Below the pieces are notes generated by a model, which worked only from the letters and a program-made list of their open reading frames with translations, ran no database searches and was not told where the DNA came from. DNA of 64,000 bases from Alterluteimonas quercicellularis (GTDB lineage: Bacteria > Pseudomonadota > Gammaproteobacteria > Xanthomonadales > Xanthomonadaceae). Below, one piece after another: positions 1-7,767 of the stretch. Location of the stretch: positions 1 through 64,000 of the forward strand of contig NZ_JAIWPR010000034.1 of NCBI RefSeq assembly GCF_021191635.1, in the 5' to 3' direction. Each line of letters starts with the position of its first letter. Within the stretch, counting starts at the first letter, position 1. Position numbers and translations under genes: made by a program.

Positions 1-321
1 CTCGAGCGCGGCGCGGGTGCCCGCGCCGACCGCGATCCGGACGCGGCCGGGCGCGGCGAGCGCCGCGGGCATCAGCGCCGCGGCCGCCCGCACCGCCGGC
101 GGGCTGGTGAATACCGCCAGCGGCGCGTCGAGCGCGGCCGCCAGCGCCCGGCGCGCCTCGTCGTCGTCGCGCGCGGCGATGCGCCAGGGCGACAGCGCGA
201 TCGTGCCCAGGCCGCGGCGCGCGGCGGCGCGGCGCATCGCCGCATGGTCGCCGGCGGGCCGCAGCGAGATCACGTAGGATGCCGCCCTCTCGGGCCTGCG
301 GGAGACGGGGGTGCGCGGCAT
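1..321 (-). CDS. hemD: Uroporphyrinogen-III synthase, N-terminal part (runs off the window)
   Basis: Minus-strand reading frame open from an ATG at 321 to base 1, about 107 residues. The translation has the HemD start pattern: a short beta strand (YVISLRPAGDHAAMRR), an ALSPWRI segment, then VFTSPPAVRAA and a VGAGTRAAL stretch. HemD cyclises hydroxymethylbilane to uroporphyrinogen III in cytoplasmic tetrapyrrole synthesis. The C-terminal half lies outside the window, so completeness cannot be judged. It is divergent from the thioesterase at 387, with about 65 bp between the two starts. The assignment rests on motif resemblance; the small family is variable, so confidence is fairly high but not absolute. 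Confidence 0.8.
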   Translation of the reverse strand, partial: MPRTPVSRRPERAASYVISLRPAGDHAAMRRAAARRGLGTIALSPWRIAARDDDEARRALAAALDAPLAVFTSPPAVRAAAALMPAALAAPGRVRIAVGAGTRAALE

Positions 322-386
322 GCCGGGCAGCTTCGTCGTTCCGCCCGGCGCCCGCAAGCGATGCCGTCCTCCCCACAGGAATGCCG

Positions 387-878
387 ATGACCGACGACCG
401 ATCCCCCGCCGACGCCGACGCGCTGCGCCGGCTCGAGGCCCATTACGCGGGCATGCCGCCCGCCGCGGCGATGGACCTGCGCGTGCGCGACTGGGACGGC
501 GAACGGCTGGCGCTGGCGGCGCCGCTGTCGGTGCACGTCAACGACAAGGGCTGCGCGTTCGGCGGCAGCCTGGCCTCGCTGATGACGCTGGCGGCCTGGG
601 GCCTGGTGACGCTGCAGGTCGAGGCGGCCGGCCTCGACGCCGACGTGTTCGTCGCCGACAGCGAAGTCCGCTACCGCGCGCCGCTGTTCGCCGACCTGGT
701 CGCCGAGGCGCGGCTGGACGACGACGCCTCCTGGCAGTCCTTCATCGCCACCCTGCGCGCGCGCGGCCGCGCCCGCGCGACGGTCCAGGCCACGGTGCCG
801 CTGCCCGAGGGCGGCGTGGCGACGCAGGGCCGGCTGCGCTATGCCGCGATCCTGCGCACGCCGTCGCTTCCCGGCTGA
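387..878 (+). CDS. YiiD C-terminal-domain-type thioesterase
   Basis: 163 residues with a hotdog-fold pattern close to the YiiD/FabY C-terminal thioesterase family. A glycine-rich segment (KGCAFGGSLASLMTLAAWG, about residues 53-71) lies at the start of the long helix, followed by VADSEVRYRAPLFADL. It is likely to hydrolyse an acyl thioester, but the substrate is unknown. The ATG at 387 is preferred because AGGA at 377-380 sits 6 nt upstream; an in-frame ATG at 381 has no spacing to it. It diverges from hemD and is followed 50 bp later by a lipoprotein gene in the same direction. Confidence 0.75.
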   Translation: MTDDRSPADADALRRLEAHYAGMPPAAAMDLRVRDWDGERLALAAPLSVHVNDKGCAFGGSLASLMTLAAWGLVTLQVEAAGLDADVFVADSEVRYRAPLFADLVAEARLDDDASWQSFIATLRARGRARATVQATVPLPEGGVATQGRLRYAAILRTPSLPG

Positions 879-928
879 GCGCCGCGGCGTCTACCATGCG
901 GGCCGGGACCACGGCAGGGGAGCGCGCG

Positions 929-1348
929 ATGCGCGGACGGATCGGATGGGTGGCGGCGCTGGCGCTGGCGGCGCTGCTGCTGGCGGGCTGCGCCACCGGC
1001 GGCAAGCGGACCGAGGCGCTGGAGCGGCAGCAGTACGCGTATTCGGCGGCGATCCGCTGGGGCGACTTCGAGGGCGCCTGGAACCTCGTCGATCCCCAGG
1101 TGCGCGAGGCGCGGCCGATGAGCGACCTGGAATTCCAGCGCTACGGGCAGATCCGCGTCTCCGGCTATCGCGAGCTGGCGGCGCAGGCCGATGCCGACAC
1201 CGCGGTGCGCGAGATCCAGATCGGGGTGATCAACCAGCACACCATGGCCGAGCGCACGGTGCGCTACACCGAGGCCTGGCGCTACGACGCCGAGGCGGGC
1301 CGCTGGTGGCTCAGCAGCGGCCTGCCGGACTTCTGGGCGGGCGAGTAG
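929..1348 (+). CDS. Putative lipoprotein of unknown function
   Basis: 139 residues. The N terminus has a signal peptide ending in a lipobox (ALLLAGCATGG, Cys about residue 17), so it is predicted to be a membrane-anchored lipoprotein. The rest is a small alpha/beta domain rich in aromatic and acidic residues (QQYAYSAAIRWGDFEGAWNLVDP) and might be an NTF2-like fold; that is only an impression. The ATG at 929 is favoured by AGGGGAG 8 nt upstream. It lies between a thioesterase and yibN-secB-gpsA in the same orientation. I do not recognise a function. Confidence 0.7.
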   Translation: MRGRIGWVAALALAALLLAGCATGGKRTEALERQQYAYSAAIRWGDFEGAWNLVDPQVREARPMSDLEFQRYGQIRVSGYRELAAQADADTAVREIQIGVINQHTMAERTVRYTEAWRYDAEAGRWWLSSGLPDFWAGE

Positions 1349-1427
1349 CGGCGAGGGCGCCGGCCCCGCTTTGCGCCCCGCCCCGGGGTGGGCGACAATC
1401 GCCGCCCCGCTCCGCCTGCCCGATCCC

Positions 1428-1865
1428 GTGACCCTCGAAGAACTGCTGGCCTTCGCCGGCCGCAACCCCATGCTCTCGATGGCGCTGGCCGGCATCACGC
1501 TGGCGCTGGCGTACACCGAGATCAACCGCCTGGTGCGCGGCTTCAAGTCGCTGCGGCCGGCGGAACTGACCGCGCTGGTCAACCGCGACAACGCCCTGGT
1601 GGTCGACCTGCGCCCCATCGCCGAGTTCGAGAAGGGCCACATCCCCGGCTCGAAGAGCGTGCAGATGAGCCAGTTCGATCCCGAGAACAAGCAGCTCGCC
1701 GCGGCGCGGTCGCTGCCGGTGGTGCTGGTCTGCAAGACCGGGCAGACCGCCAACGGCGCCGCGAAGCGGCTGAAGAAGGCCGGCTTCGAGCAGGTCTACG
1801 TGCTCGAGGGCGGCATCGGCGCCTGGCAGCAGGCCGACCTGCCGCTCAAGCGCGGCCGCGGCTAG
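1428..1865 (+). CDS. yibN: Membrane-anchored rhodanese-like protein YibN
   Basis: About 145 residues. An N-terminal hydrophobic segment (MLSMALAGITLALAYTEI) precedes one rhodanese domain with VVDLRPIAEFEKGHIPGS and the active-site loop VCKTGQTA, whose Cys would carry the persulfide. The family transfers sulfane sulfur; the physiological acceptor is not known. The position directly before secB-gpsA matches the conserved yibN-secB-gpsA order of gammaproteobacteria. The start is uncertain: the GTG at 1428 gives the usual start (VTLEELLAFAGRNP); a longer frame from 1371 is possible. Confidence 0.85.
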   Translation: MTLEELLAFAGRNPMLSMALAGITLALAYTEINRLVRGFKSLRPAELTALVNRDNALVVDLRPIAEFEKGHIPGSKSVQMSQFDPENKQLAAARSLPVVLVCKTGQTANGAAKRLKKAGFEQVYVLEGGIGAWQQADLPLKRGRG

Positions 1866-1944
1866 CCCGCGCCCGGCCGCCGGGCCCCGCGCCCGCGCGG
1901 TGCCATAATCCCGAACCATCACCGCATTCCAGCTGGAGTCCGTC

Positions 1945-2463
1945 ATGTCCGACCAACAGCCCGCCAACGGCAACGGCGCCGCCGCCCCCGCCCAGGCGAA
2001 CGGCCCGCAGTTCACCGTCGAGAAGATCTACGTCCGCGACCTGTCCTTCGAGTCGCCCAAGGCGCCGCAGATCTTCAACGAGCAGGCGCAGCCGCAGCTC
2101 AACATGAGCCTCAACCAGCGCGTGCAGCGCGTGGGCGAGAGCGCCTACGAGGTGGTGCTGCAGATCACCCTCACCTGCTCGCTGGGCGAGGGCAACACCG
2201 TCTACGTCGCCGAGGTCCAGCAGGCCGGCGTGTTCGGCCTGGTCGGCTTCGAGGCCAACGTGCTCGACGCCATGCTGGGCACCCAGTGCCCGAACGTGCT
2301 CTATCCCTACGCGCGCCAGCTGCTGGGCGAGCTGATCCAGGCCGGCGGCTTCCCGCCGTTCCTGCTGCAGCCGATCAACTTCGACGCGCTCTACGCCGAA
2401 GGCCTGCGCCAGCGCGCCGCGCAGGGACAGGACGACAGCAACGAGACGGTCGGCAACGCCTGA
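1945..2463 (+). CDS. secB: Protein-export chaperone SecB
   Basis: 172 residues, typical for SecB. The body contains [22 protein letters not shown] and the C-terminal [29 protein letters not shown] segment that defines the family. SecB is a cytoplasmic homotetramer that keeps precursors unfolded and passes them to SecA. The N terminus has an Ala/Asn-rich extension (about 25 residues) common in Xanthomonadaceae. The stop is only 3 bp from the gpsA start, so the two are probably co-transcribed. Confidence 0.97.
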   Translation: MSDQQPANGNGAAAPAQANGPQFTVEKIYVRDLSFESPKAPQIFNEQAQPQLNMSLNQRVQRVGESAYEVVLQITLTCSLGEGNTVYVAEVQQAGVFGLVGFEANVLDAMLGTQCPNVLYPYARQLLGELIQAGGFPPFLLQPINFDALYAEGLRQRAAQGQDDSNETVGNA

Positions 2464-2466
2464 CCG

Positions 2467-3489
2467 ATGTCGCCGCGACCGCACGTCGCGGTCCTGGGAG
2501 CGGGCTCCTGGGGCACCGCGCTCGCCGCGCTGATCGCCCGCCACGACGTCCCGACGGTGCTGTGGGGGCGCGACGCGGACGCGGTGGAGGCCATCGAGCG
2601 CGAGCACGTCAACGCCCGCTACCTGCCGGGCATCGCCCTGCCCCCGTCGCTGCGCGCGACTGCCGACCTGGGCGCGGCGCTAGCCGGCGCCGGCCTGGTG
2701 CTGGTGGTGGTGCCCTCGCACGCCTTCGCGCAGACCCTGCGCGCGATCGCGCCGCTGCGTCCGGCCGATGCGGGCGTGGCCTGGGCGACCAAGGGCTTCG
2801 AGCCCGGCTCCGGCCGCTTCCTGCACGAGGTCGCCGCCGAAGTGCTGGGCGAGGGCGTGCCGCTGGCGGTGGTGACCGGTCCGTCCTTCGCCAAGGAGGT
2901 CGCGCTCGGCCTGCCGACCGCGCTGACCGTGCACGCCCGCGACGAGGCCTTCGCCGAGCGCGTGGCCGAGGTGCTGCATGGTCCTGCGTTCCGCGCCTAC
3001 ACCGGCACCGACATGAGCGGCGCCGAGCTCGGCGGTGCGATGAAGAACGTCCTGGCGGTGGCCACCGGCGTGGCCGACGGCATGGACCTCGGGCTCAACG
3101 CCCGCGCCGGGCTGATCACCCGCGGCCTCAACGAGATGCTGCGCCTGAACCTCGCCATGGGCGGTCGCCCCGAGACGCTGATGGGGCTGGCGGGCCTGGG
3201 CGACCTGGTGCTGACCGCCACCGGCGACCTGTCCCGCAACCGCCGCCTGGGCCTCGCGCTCGGCCGCGGCCAGCCGCTGGAGGAGGCAGTGCGCGAGATC
3301 GGGCAGGTGGTGGAATCGGTGCAGACCGCCGACGAGGTCATGCGCCTGGCCGACCGCCACGGCGTGGAACTGCCGATCGCCGCCAACGTGCGCGACGTGC
3401 TGCACGGGGACATCACCCCGGCCGAGGGCCTGGCCCGGCTGATGGCGCGCGAGCGCAAGTCCGAGTACCCGAGCAAGCTGTTCGGCTGA
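2467..3489 (+). CDS. gpsA: NAD(P)-dependent glycerol-3-phosphate dehydrogenase
   Basis: 340 residues. The N-terminal Rossmann motif [10 protein letters not shown] (about residues 11-20) binds the nucleotide. [29 protein letters not shown] and the C-terminal catalytic segment [19 protein letters not shown] with GLGDLVLT are typical of GpsA. It reduces dihydroxyacetone phosphate to sn-glycerol 3-phosphate for phospholipid synthesis in the cytoplasm. It lies 3 bp after secB, as in many gammaproteobacteria, and looks complete. Confidence 0.97.
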   Translation: MSPRPHVAVLGAGSWGTALAALIARHDVPTVLWGRDADAVEAIEREHVNARYLPGIALPPSLRATADLGAALAGAGLVLVVVPSHAFAQTLRAIAPLRPADAGVAWATKGFEPGSGRFLHEVAAEVLGEGVPLAVVTGPSFAKEVALGLPTALTVHARDEAFAERVAEVLHGPAFRAYTGTDMSGAELGGAMKNVLAVATGVADGMDLGLNARAGLITRGLNEMLRLNLAMGGRPETLMGLAGLGDLVLTATGDLSRNRRLGLALGRGQPLEEAVREIGQVVESVQTADEVMRLADRHGVELPIAANVRDVLHGDITPAEGLARLMARERKSEYPSKLFG

Positions 3490-3547
3490 GCGGTCCGGTC
3501 GGCCGAACGGGCGGTCGCCAGCGGCCGCTGCGTTGACGCTGCCGGGC

Positions 3548-3573
3548 CTTTATATTATGTTCGTAATATAAAG
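3548..3573. promoter_or_regulatory. Perfect palindrome, probable TetR-family operator
   Basis: CTTTATATTA - TGTTCG - TAATATAAAG is a perfect 10-bp inverted repeat with a 6-bp spacer. It is an AT-rich island in very GC-rich DNA, ending 10 bp before the TetR start at 3584 and overlapping the AAGAGGG ribosome-binding site. It is very likely the operator through which the TetR protein represses itself and the thioesterase downstream. Confidence 0.8.
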
Positions 3574-3583
3574 AGGGAAGCGT

Positions 3584-4174
3584 ATGCGCTACAGCCCGGA
3601 CCAGAAGCAGGCCACCCGCGATCGCGTGCTGGAGGCGGCGGCGAAGCACGTGCGCGAGCGCGGCCCGGCGCGCCTGGCGCTGGCGCGCGTCATGGCCGAT
3701 GCCGGCCTGACGCACGGGGGCTTCTATGCGCACTTCCGGTCCAAGGACGATTTCCTGCGTGCAACCGTCGAGCGGATGTTCGCCGACAGCCCGTTCGCCA
3801 TGCTGCGCGACGAGGGACAGGCCCCGAGCGACGCGCTGGCGAGATTCGTCGACTACTACCTCTCGCCCGGTCACCGCGACACGCGCGAAGGCGGATGTCC
3901 GCTGCCCTTCCTGGCGGCCGACGCGCCGCGGCTTCCGGCGGATGTTCGGGAACGCCTGGCCGGTGGGGCGAGGACGATGACCGCACACGTCGCGCGCCAT
4001 CTGGCGGCGCTCGGCCGCTCCGATGCCGAACGCGAGGCATCGTCGTGCGTGGCCGAGGTCATCGGCGCAATGGTCCTCGCGCGCGCGGAGCTGGACCGCC
4101 CGCGCTCGGACGCGATGCTGGCCCGAAGCCGGTCCGCGATCCTGCGCCGGCTCGCCTTGGAGAAACGACAGTGA
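3584..4174 (+). CDS. TetR/AcrR-family transcriptional regulator
   Basis: 196 residues. The N-terminal DNA-binding domain (about residues 8-55) reads TRDRVLEAAAKHVRERG then DAGLTHGGFYAHFRSKDDFL, the classic TetR helix-turn-helix. The C-terminal ligand domain resembles regulators that often sit next to small-molecule detoxification or thioesterase genes. An AAGAGGG Shine-Dalgarno site lies at 3571-3577 and overlaps the palindrome. The stop overlaps the GTG of the thioesterase at 4171, so the two genes are translationally coupled. The inducer is not predictable. Confidence 0.9.
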   Translation: MRYSPDQKQATRDRVLEAAAKHVRERGPARLALARVMADAGLTHGGFYAHFRSKDDFLRATVERMFADSPFAMLRDEGQAPSDALARFVDYYLSPGHRDTREGGCPLPFLAADAPRLPADVRERLAGGARTMTAHVARHLAALGRSDAEREASSCVAEVIGAMVLARAELDRPRSDAMLARSRSAILRRLALEKRQ

Positions 4175-4641
4175 ATCTCGTGGATGAAATCGCTCCCGGC
4201 CTTTCCGGGCTCGAGACCCTGCAGGCGCTGCTCGCAGCCGGAGGGCGGCCACCGATCGGCGATTCGCTCGACTTCAAGTTCGTCGAAGCGGGCGATGGAT
4301 GGGCGGTCTTCGCCGGCACGCCCGGCGTGCACGCCTACAATCCGATCGGCACGGTCCACGGAGGATATGCCGCAACGCTGCTCGATTCCGCCTGCGGATG
4401 CGCCGTCCATTCCAAGCTGTCGGCCGACCAGGCCTACACGACGCTGGAGCTGAAGGTCTCCTACCTGCGGCCGATCACGATCGACACCGGCCCGCTCCGG
4501 GCGGAAGGTCGCGTCATCAGCGTAGGGCGGCGTGCCGCCTTCGCCGAGGCGGTGCTGAAGGACGCCGACGGGCGCAGCTACGCGAGCGCGACCTCGACCC
4601 TGCTTGTGATGGAGCGCCGGAACAAGGCGGCCAGCGCCTAG
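4171..4641 (+). CDS. PaaI-type hotdog thioesterase
   Basis: 156 residues, GTG start overlapping the TetR stop (GTGA). The hotdog motif NPIGTVHGGYAATLLDSACGCAVHS (about residues 51-75) carries the HGG signature of PaaI/YdiI thioesterases, followed by TTLELKVSYLRPI. It probably hydrolyses an acyl- or aryl-CoA. Coupling to a TetR gene behind a strong palindrome suggests induction by an acyl or aromatic compound; that is inference. No gene is recognised between its stop and 5225. Confidence 0.85.
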   Translation: MNLVDEIAPGLSGLETLQALLAAGGRPPIGDSLDFKFVEAGDGWAVFAGTPGVHAYNPIGTVHGGYAATLLDSACGCAVHSKLSADQAYTTLELKVSYLRPITIDTGPLRAEGRVISVGRRAAFAEAVLKDADGRSYASATSTLLVMERRNKAASA

Positions 4642-4826
4642 CCGCGTTTTCCGAGGCGGCAGGCGATCGGCACCGCGTCGCCCCGGTCGCGGGATCTCGA
4701 CCCCCGGTGCCTCCTGCCGGCAGGCGCGCCATCGCCAGGCGCGCGCGCGACCGCCCGGACCGCGGCCGCCCTCACGCCGGCGCGTGCCTCTCCGAATTGG
4801 GGACCGGGCGACGCAACCCCGCTTGC

Positions 4827-4892
4827 GTAGGAGCGCGCTGGCGCGCGACCTGCTTGCGCCGCGAATTCGGTCGCGCGCGAGCGCGCTCCTAC
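4827..4892. repeat. Palindromic intergenic repeat, copy 1
   Basis: The left arm GTAGGAGCGCGCTGGCGCGCGACC (4827-4850) and the right arm (4869-4892), its reverse complement with one mismatch, flank an 18-bp centre with GCGCCGCGAATTC. It matches the arms at 4974-5040, 23886-23907 and 44887-45037. This is a REP/BIME-like family; no REP-associated transposase is in the window. Confidence 0.85.
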
Positions 4893-4973
4893 GGCGGCTC
4901 GCGAGGCTGCGGGGCGGATGTGCTTGTTATGTTCCGCTCCGAATCGGGGACTGGCGAAGAACCCCACGCTTGC

Positions 4974-5040
4974 GTGGGAGCGCGCTCGCGCGCGACCGGG
5001 CCTGCGCCGCGAACTCCGTCGCGCGCCGGCGCGCTCCTGC
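4974..5040. repeat. Palindromic intergenic repeat, copy 2
   Basis: The arms GTGGGAGCGCGCTCGCGCGCGACC (4974-4997) and 5017-5040 surround a centre with CTGCGCCGCGAACTC. It is clearly homologous to copy 1, including the upstream flank. The arms are slightly diverged from each other, with compensating G/C changes preserving much of the hairpin. Confidence 0.82.
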
Positions 5041-5107
5041 AAGGACGCGCACCCTAGCGGGACGAGGCGCGGGGCAGCGAAGTACCGGGCTGGCGTCAGG
5101 GTGAAGC

Positions 5108-5138
5108 AAAAAAAGACCCGGCCCTTTCGGGCCGGGTC
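5108..5138 (-). terminator. Rho-independent terminator of ax21
   Basis: Read on the minus strand: a perfect 10-bp GACCCGGCCC / GGGCCGGGTC stem with a GAAA tetraloop, followed directly by seven T. It lies 87 bp after the ax21 stop. Confidence 0.92.
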
Positions 5139-5225
5139 CAGCGTCGCGCATCCGGGGGAGAGAGAGTGCGGTGCGACGCGACCGCGGCGCAGGGAGGACG
5201 CCGCGGGACTTGCTCCTGGGCCGCG

Positions 5226-5810
5226 CTACCAGGTGAAGCGCGGGCCGACGAACCACTGGGTGTCGCCGCCGGAGAACTTGACGTCGCCGGACAGGCCCCA
5301 GTTCGGGGTGAACCTCCACTGCGCGCCGAGGCGGCCGTAGAAGTCGTCGTCGTAGTCGCTGCCGTAGTCCTCGTAGCCCGCCAGCGCGTAGCCCTCGAAG
5401 CTCGGCGCCAGCGCGCCGCGCAGGCCGACCTCGACGCTGTAGCCGTCCGGGTCGATGCGCTGGCCCCAGACGTCGCGGCCGGCGTCGAACTTCTCGTAGG
5501 CCACGCGGGTGACCAGGTCGGCGTTAGGCGAGATGCCGTGGTTGTAGCCGATGCCCACGCGCCACTGGTCGAAGTCGACGTTGGTGTCGTCGATCTCCTG
5601 GTTCTGGTAGCCGCCGAACACGGAGAAGTTCGGATGGAACGCGACCGAGGCGTTGACGCCGAAGCCGTCGGCGTCGAGGTCGCTGTTGGTGGCCGCGTAG
5701 CCGCCCTCGACGTAGTTGTAGGACAGCGGGGACGCCGACTGCGCGGACGCGGCCAGCGGCAGCGCCGCCAGCAGGCCGGCGGCGATCAGGGAGAGGTGGA
5801 TACGGGTCAT
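5226..5810 (-). CDS. Ax21-family outer-membrane beta-barrel protein
   Basis: 194 residues. Residues 1-23 are a Sec signal peptide ending in ASAQ. The mature part alternates short amphipathic strands (LSYNYVEGGYA, FHPNFSVFGGYQNQEID, WRVGIGYNHGIS) and ends in an aromatic residue (GPRFTW), as outer-membrane barrels do. It matches the Xanthomonas/Stenotrophomonas Ax21 family. Early reports of Ax21 as a quorum signal were retracted, so only a small outer-membrane protein role is safe. It has a GAGG ribosome-binding site, its own terminator, and a long 15-bp inverted repeat upstream (5848-5924). It is divergent from the DUF6122 gene. Confidence 0.85.
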   Translation of the reverse strand: MTRIHLSLIAAGLLAALPLAASAQSASPLSYNYVEGGYAATNSDLDADGFGVNASVAFHPNFSVFGGYQNQEIDDTNVDFDQWRVGIGYNHGISPNADLVTRVAYEKFDAGRDVWGQRIDPDGYSVEVGLRGALAPSFEGYALAGYEDYGSDYDDDFYGRLGAQWRFTPNWGLSGDVKFSGGDTQWFVGPRFTW

Positions 5811-5847
5811 TCGGGGAGCCTCGGTCTTTATGTTTTTTTGAGATCGG

Positions 5848-5924
5848 GGCCGGCCCGGGTGGCGAGGGAGGGGGAGGGAGTGCGATTCATGAGCTGAACG
5901 GCACACGCACCACCCGGGCCGGCC
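5848..5924. promoter_or_regulatory. Long inverted repeat in the ax21 upstream region
   Basis: GGCCGGCCCGGGTGG (5848-5862) pairs perfectly with 5910-5924 across a 47-nt loop. It lies 38 bp upstream of the ax21 start and, if transcribed, would form a very stable leader hairpin followed by an A-rich single-stranded stretch before the ribosome-binding site. There is no T-run on the downstream side of either strand, so it is not a simple terminator. Confidence 0.6.
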
Positions 5925-6049
5925 GAAGCATTCTGCGCGGGCCGGGACAACCTCCCCTGAAGAATGAACCGGCGGGTACAGGAACTTTTGCTTCGCGTTC
6001 ATGTCCCCTTGCCGCAATCCGGAGCCTGTGCGCGTGCGGAGATGGGACA

Positions 6050-6388
6050 ATGCGACCGAGCCGCCCCATGTCCGATCTCGAACTCCGCGCGCTGCTGCAC
6101 CTGGTCCTGCACCTGCTGGTCCCGATCGCCGTGGCGCGCCTGGCCTGGCCGGCGCAGTGGCGCCGGGCCGCGGCATGGATGCTGGCCGGCTGGCTGATCG
6201 ACCTCGACCATCTGCTGGCCGATCCGGTCTACGCGCCCGGGCGCTGCAGCATCGGCTTCCACCCGCTGCACACGCTGCCGGCGATCGGGGTCTACGGGGT
6301 GCTGGCGCTGGTGCCGCGCACGCGCTGGCTGGGCACCGGCCTGCTGATCCACATCGCGCTGGACGGGATCGACTGCCTGCTGATGTAG
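6050..6388 (+). CDS. DUF6122-type small membrane protein
   Basis: 112 residues with about three or four hydrophobic helices (HLVLHLLVPIAVARLAW, MLAGWLIDLDHLLAD, IGVYGVLALVP, GLLIHIALDGIDCLL). The conserved polar pieces LIDLDHLLADPVY and RCSIGFHPLHT are rich in His and Asp inside or near membrane helices, as in DUF6122 proteins, and hint at metal binding. Function is unknown. GGAG lies 8 nt before the ATG at 6050; an in-frame ATG at 6068 is the alternative. Confidence 0.75.
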   Translation: MRPSRPMSDLELRALLHLVLHLLVPIAVARLAWPAQWRRAAAWMLAGWLIDLDHLLADPVYAPGRCSIGFHPLHTLPAIGVYGVLALVPRTRWLGTGLLIHIALDGIDCLLM

Positions 6389-6405
6389 CCGCAGGCGCGC
6401 AGGCC

Positions 6406-6870
6406 CTAGCCCCCGCCGGCGAAGCCCAGCTGCCGCCAGGCCTCGAACACCACCACCGCCACCGCGTTGGAGAGGTTGAGGCTGCGGTTGCCCGGCCGCA
6501 TCGGCAGGCGCAGGCGCTGCCCGTCCGGCACCTGGGCCAGCACCGCGTCCGGCAGGCCGCGGGTCTCCGGGCCGAACAGGAAGGCGTCGCCGGCGGCGAA
6601 GCGCGGCGCGTCGTAGCGCACGCTGTTGCGGGTGGACAGCGCGAACAGCCGCGCCGGGCGCACCGCCGCGAGCGCGGCCTCCAGTGAATCGTGCACGCGC
6701 ACGCTGGCGTACTCGTGGTAGTCCAGGCCGGCGCGGCGCAGCTGCCGGTCCTCGAGCGAGAAGCCGAGCGGCGCGACCAGGTGCAGCCGCGCGCCGGTGT
6801 TGGCGCACAGCCGGATCGCGTTGCCGGTGTTGGGCGGGATCTCGGGCTGGTAGAGCAGGACGTCGAACAT
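6406..6870 (-). CDS. trmL: tRNA (cytidine/uridine-34 2'-O)-methyltransferase
   Basis: 154 residues, the minimal SPOUT-class size of TrmL. Motifs: YQPEIPPNTGNAIRLCANTG at the N terminus, FGPETRGLP, and the C-terminal trefoil-knot motifs LRLPMRPGNRSLNLSNAVAVVVFEAWRQ. It methylates the wobble nucleotide of tRNA-Leu isoacceptors using S-adenosylmethionine, as a homodimer in the cytoplasm. It is convergent with the DUF6122 gene, 17 bp apart. The ATG at 6870 gives the standard start MFDVLLYQPEIPPNTGN. Confidence 0.95.
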   Translation of the reverse strand: MFDVLLYQPEIPPNTGNAIRLCANTGARLHLVAPLGFSLEDRQLRRAGLDYHEYASVRVHDSLEAALAAVRPARLFALSTRNSVRYDAPRFAAGDAFLFGPETRGLPDAVLAQVPDGQRLRLPMRPGNRSLNLSNAVAVVVFEAWRQLGFAGGG

Positions 6871-6921
6871 CGCCCGATTATGGGGATCGCGCGAAGGCCG
6901 GCGCACGCCGGCGCGGAGCGG

Positions 6922-7632
6922 TCACCAGGGGACGGGCGCGCCCTGCCAGTCGAGGAAGCTGGCGGTGTCGTCGAGGGCGAGCCGGTCGATCTGGGCCAGC
7001 AGCCCGGCCACCGCGTCCTCCGGCGCCACCTCGGCATCGGCGCCGCCCATGTCGGTGCGCGCCCAGCCCGGGCTCACCGACACCACCACGATGCCGCGCT
7101 CGGCCAGCGCCTGCGCCAGCAGCACGGTGGCCATGTTCAGCGCCGCCTTGCTGATCGCGTAGCTGGGCGTGCCGAAGCGCGTGGTCAGGCCGATCGCGCC
7201 CAGCCGCGAGGAGAGGTTCACCACCCGCGCGCCGTCGGCCAGCCGCGGCGCCAGCGCCTGGGTCAGCAGGTAGGGCCCGGCGGCGTTGGTGCGGAAGCTG
7301 TCCTCCAGGTTGGCCAGGCCCAGGTGGCCGAAGCGCTCGCCGGAATGCAGCACGCCGGCGTTGTTGACCAGCAGATCGATGCGCGCCTCCCCGTCCAGCA
7401 CCAGCGGCAGCTCGCGCACCAGCTCGGCGTGGGACTTCGGCGCGGCCACGTCCAGCGGCAGCACGTGCAGGCGGCCGGGATGCTCGCCGGCCAGGGTGTT
7501 GAGCGCGGTCGCCTTGCCGGGCGTGCGGCAGGCGGCCACCACGTGGTCGCCGCGCGCGAGCAGCTGGCGGGCGAACTGCAGCCCGAGGCCGCGATTGGCG
7601 CCGGTGACGAGAGCGGTGCGGGGTCGGTCCAT
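6922..7632 (-). CDS. Short-chain dehydrogenase/reductase (C-factor-like)
   Basis: 236 residues. The cofactor motif TGANRGLG (about residues 9-16), NNAG, the catalytic Ser (VNLSSRLG) and Tyr-x3-Lys (YAISK) are all present, so it should be an active NAD(P)-dependent oxidoreductase. The shape resembles the CsgA/sniffer subgroup of carbonyl reductases. The substrate is unknown. An upstream ATG at 7647 is possible but the start at 7632 (MDRPRTALVTG) suits the family better. It is divergent from the M16 protease. Confidence 0.88.
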   Translation of the reverse strand: MDRPRTALVTGANRGLGLQFARQLLARGDHVVAACRTPGKATALNTLAGEHPGRLHVLPLDVAAPKSHAELVRELPLVLDGEARIDLLVNNAGVLHSGERFGHLGLANLEDSFRTNAAGPYLLTQALAPRLADGARVVNLSSRLGAIGLTTRFGTPSYAISKAALNMATVLLAQALAERGIVVVSVSPGWARTDMGGADAEVAPEDAVAGLLAQIDRLALDDTASFLDWQGAPVPW

Positions 7633-7767
7633 GGGCACAGTGTGCACCGGCCGCGCGTGCGCGGGGCGTCGCCGCGGCGCACGGGACTTGTGGCCTAGTG
7701 TCCGCGGCGACCGCGGGCGCTACGATGACCGCCTGTTCATGCTCGGCCTCGCGCCAAGGAGAGCTTC

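Larger units (their letters stand above)
4642..5225. other. Gene-free interval carrying palindromic repeats
   Basis: 584 bp with no convincing gene. It holds two related palindromic repeats (4827-4892 and 4974-5040), each preceded by a similar flank containing CCGAAT(T/C)GGGGAC, so the duplicated unit is about 100 bp and the copies are about 147 bp apart. The ax21 terminator is at its right end. Short ORFs here are out-of-frame readings of the repeats. The first 150 bp (4642-4790) show nothing recognisable. Confidence 0.7.

Noticed and set aside
4827-5040. CRISPR-like repeats
   Set aside because: Only two copies, internally palindromic, with unequal spacers and no cas genes.
4784-5104. Short ORFs in the repeat region on both strands
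   Set aside because: Their translations are repeats of the palindromic arms (RSALARDL and similar), not proteins.
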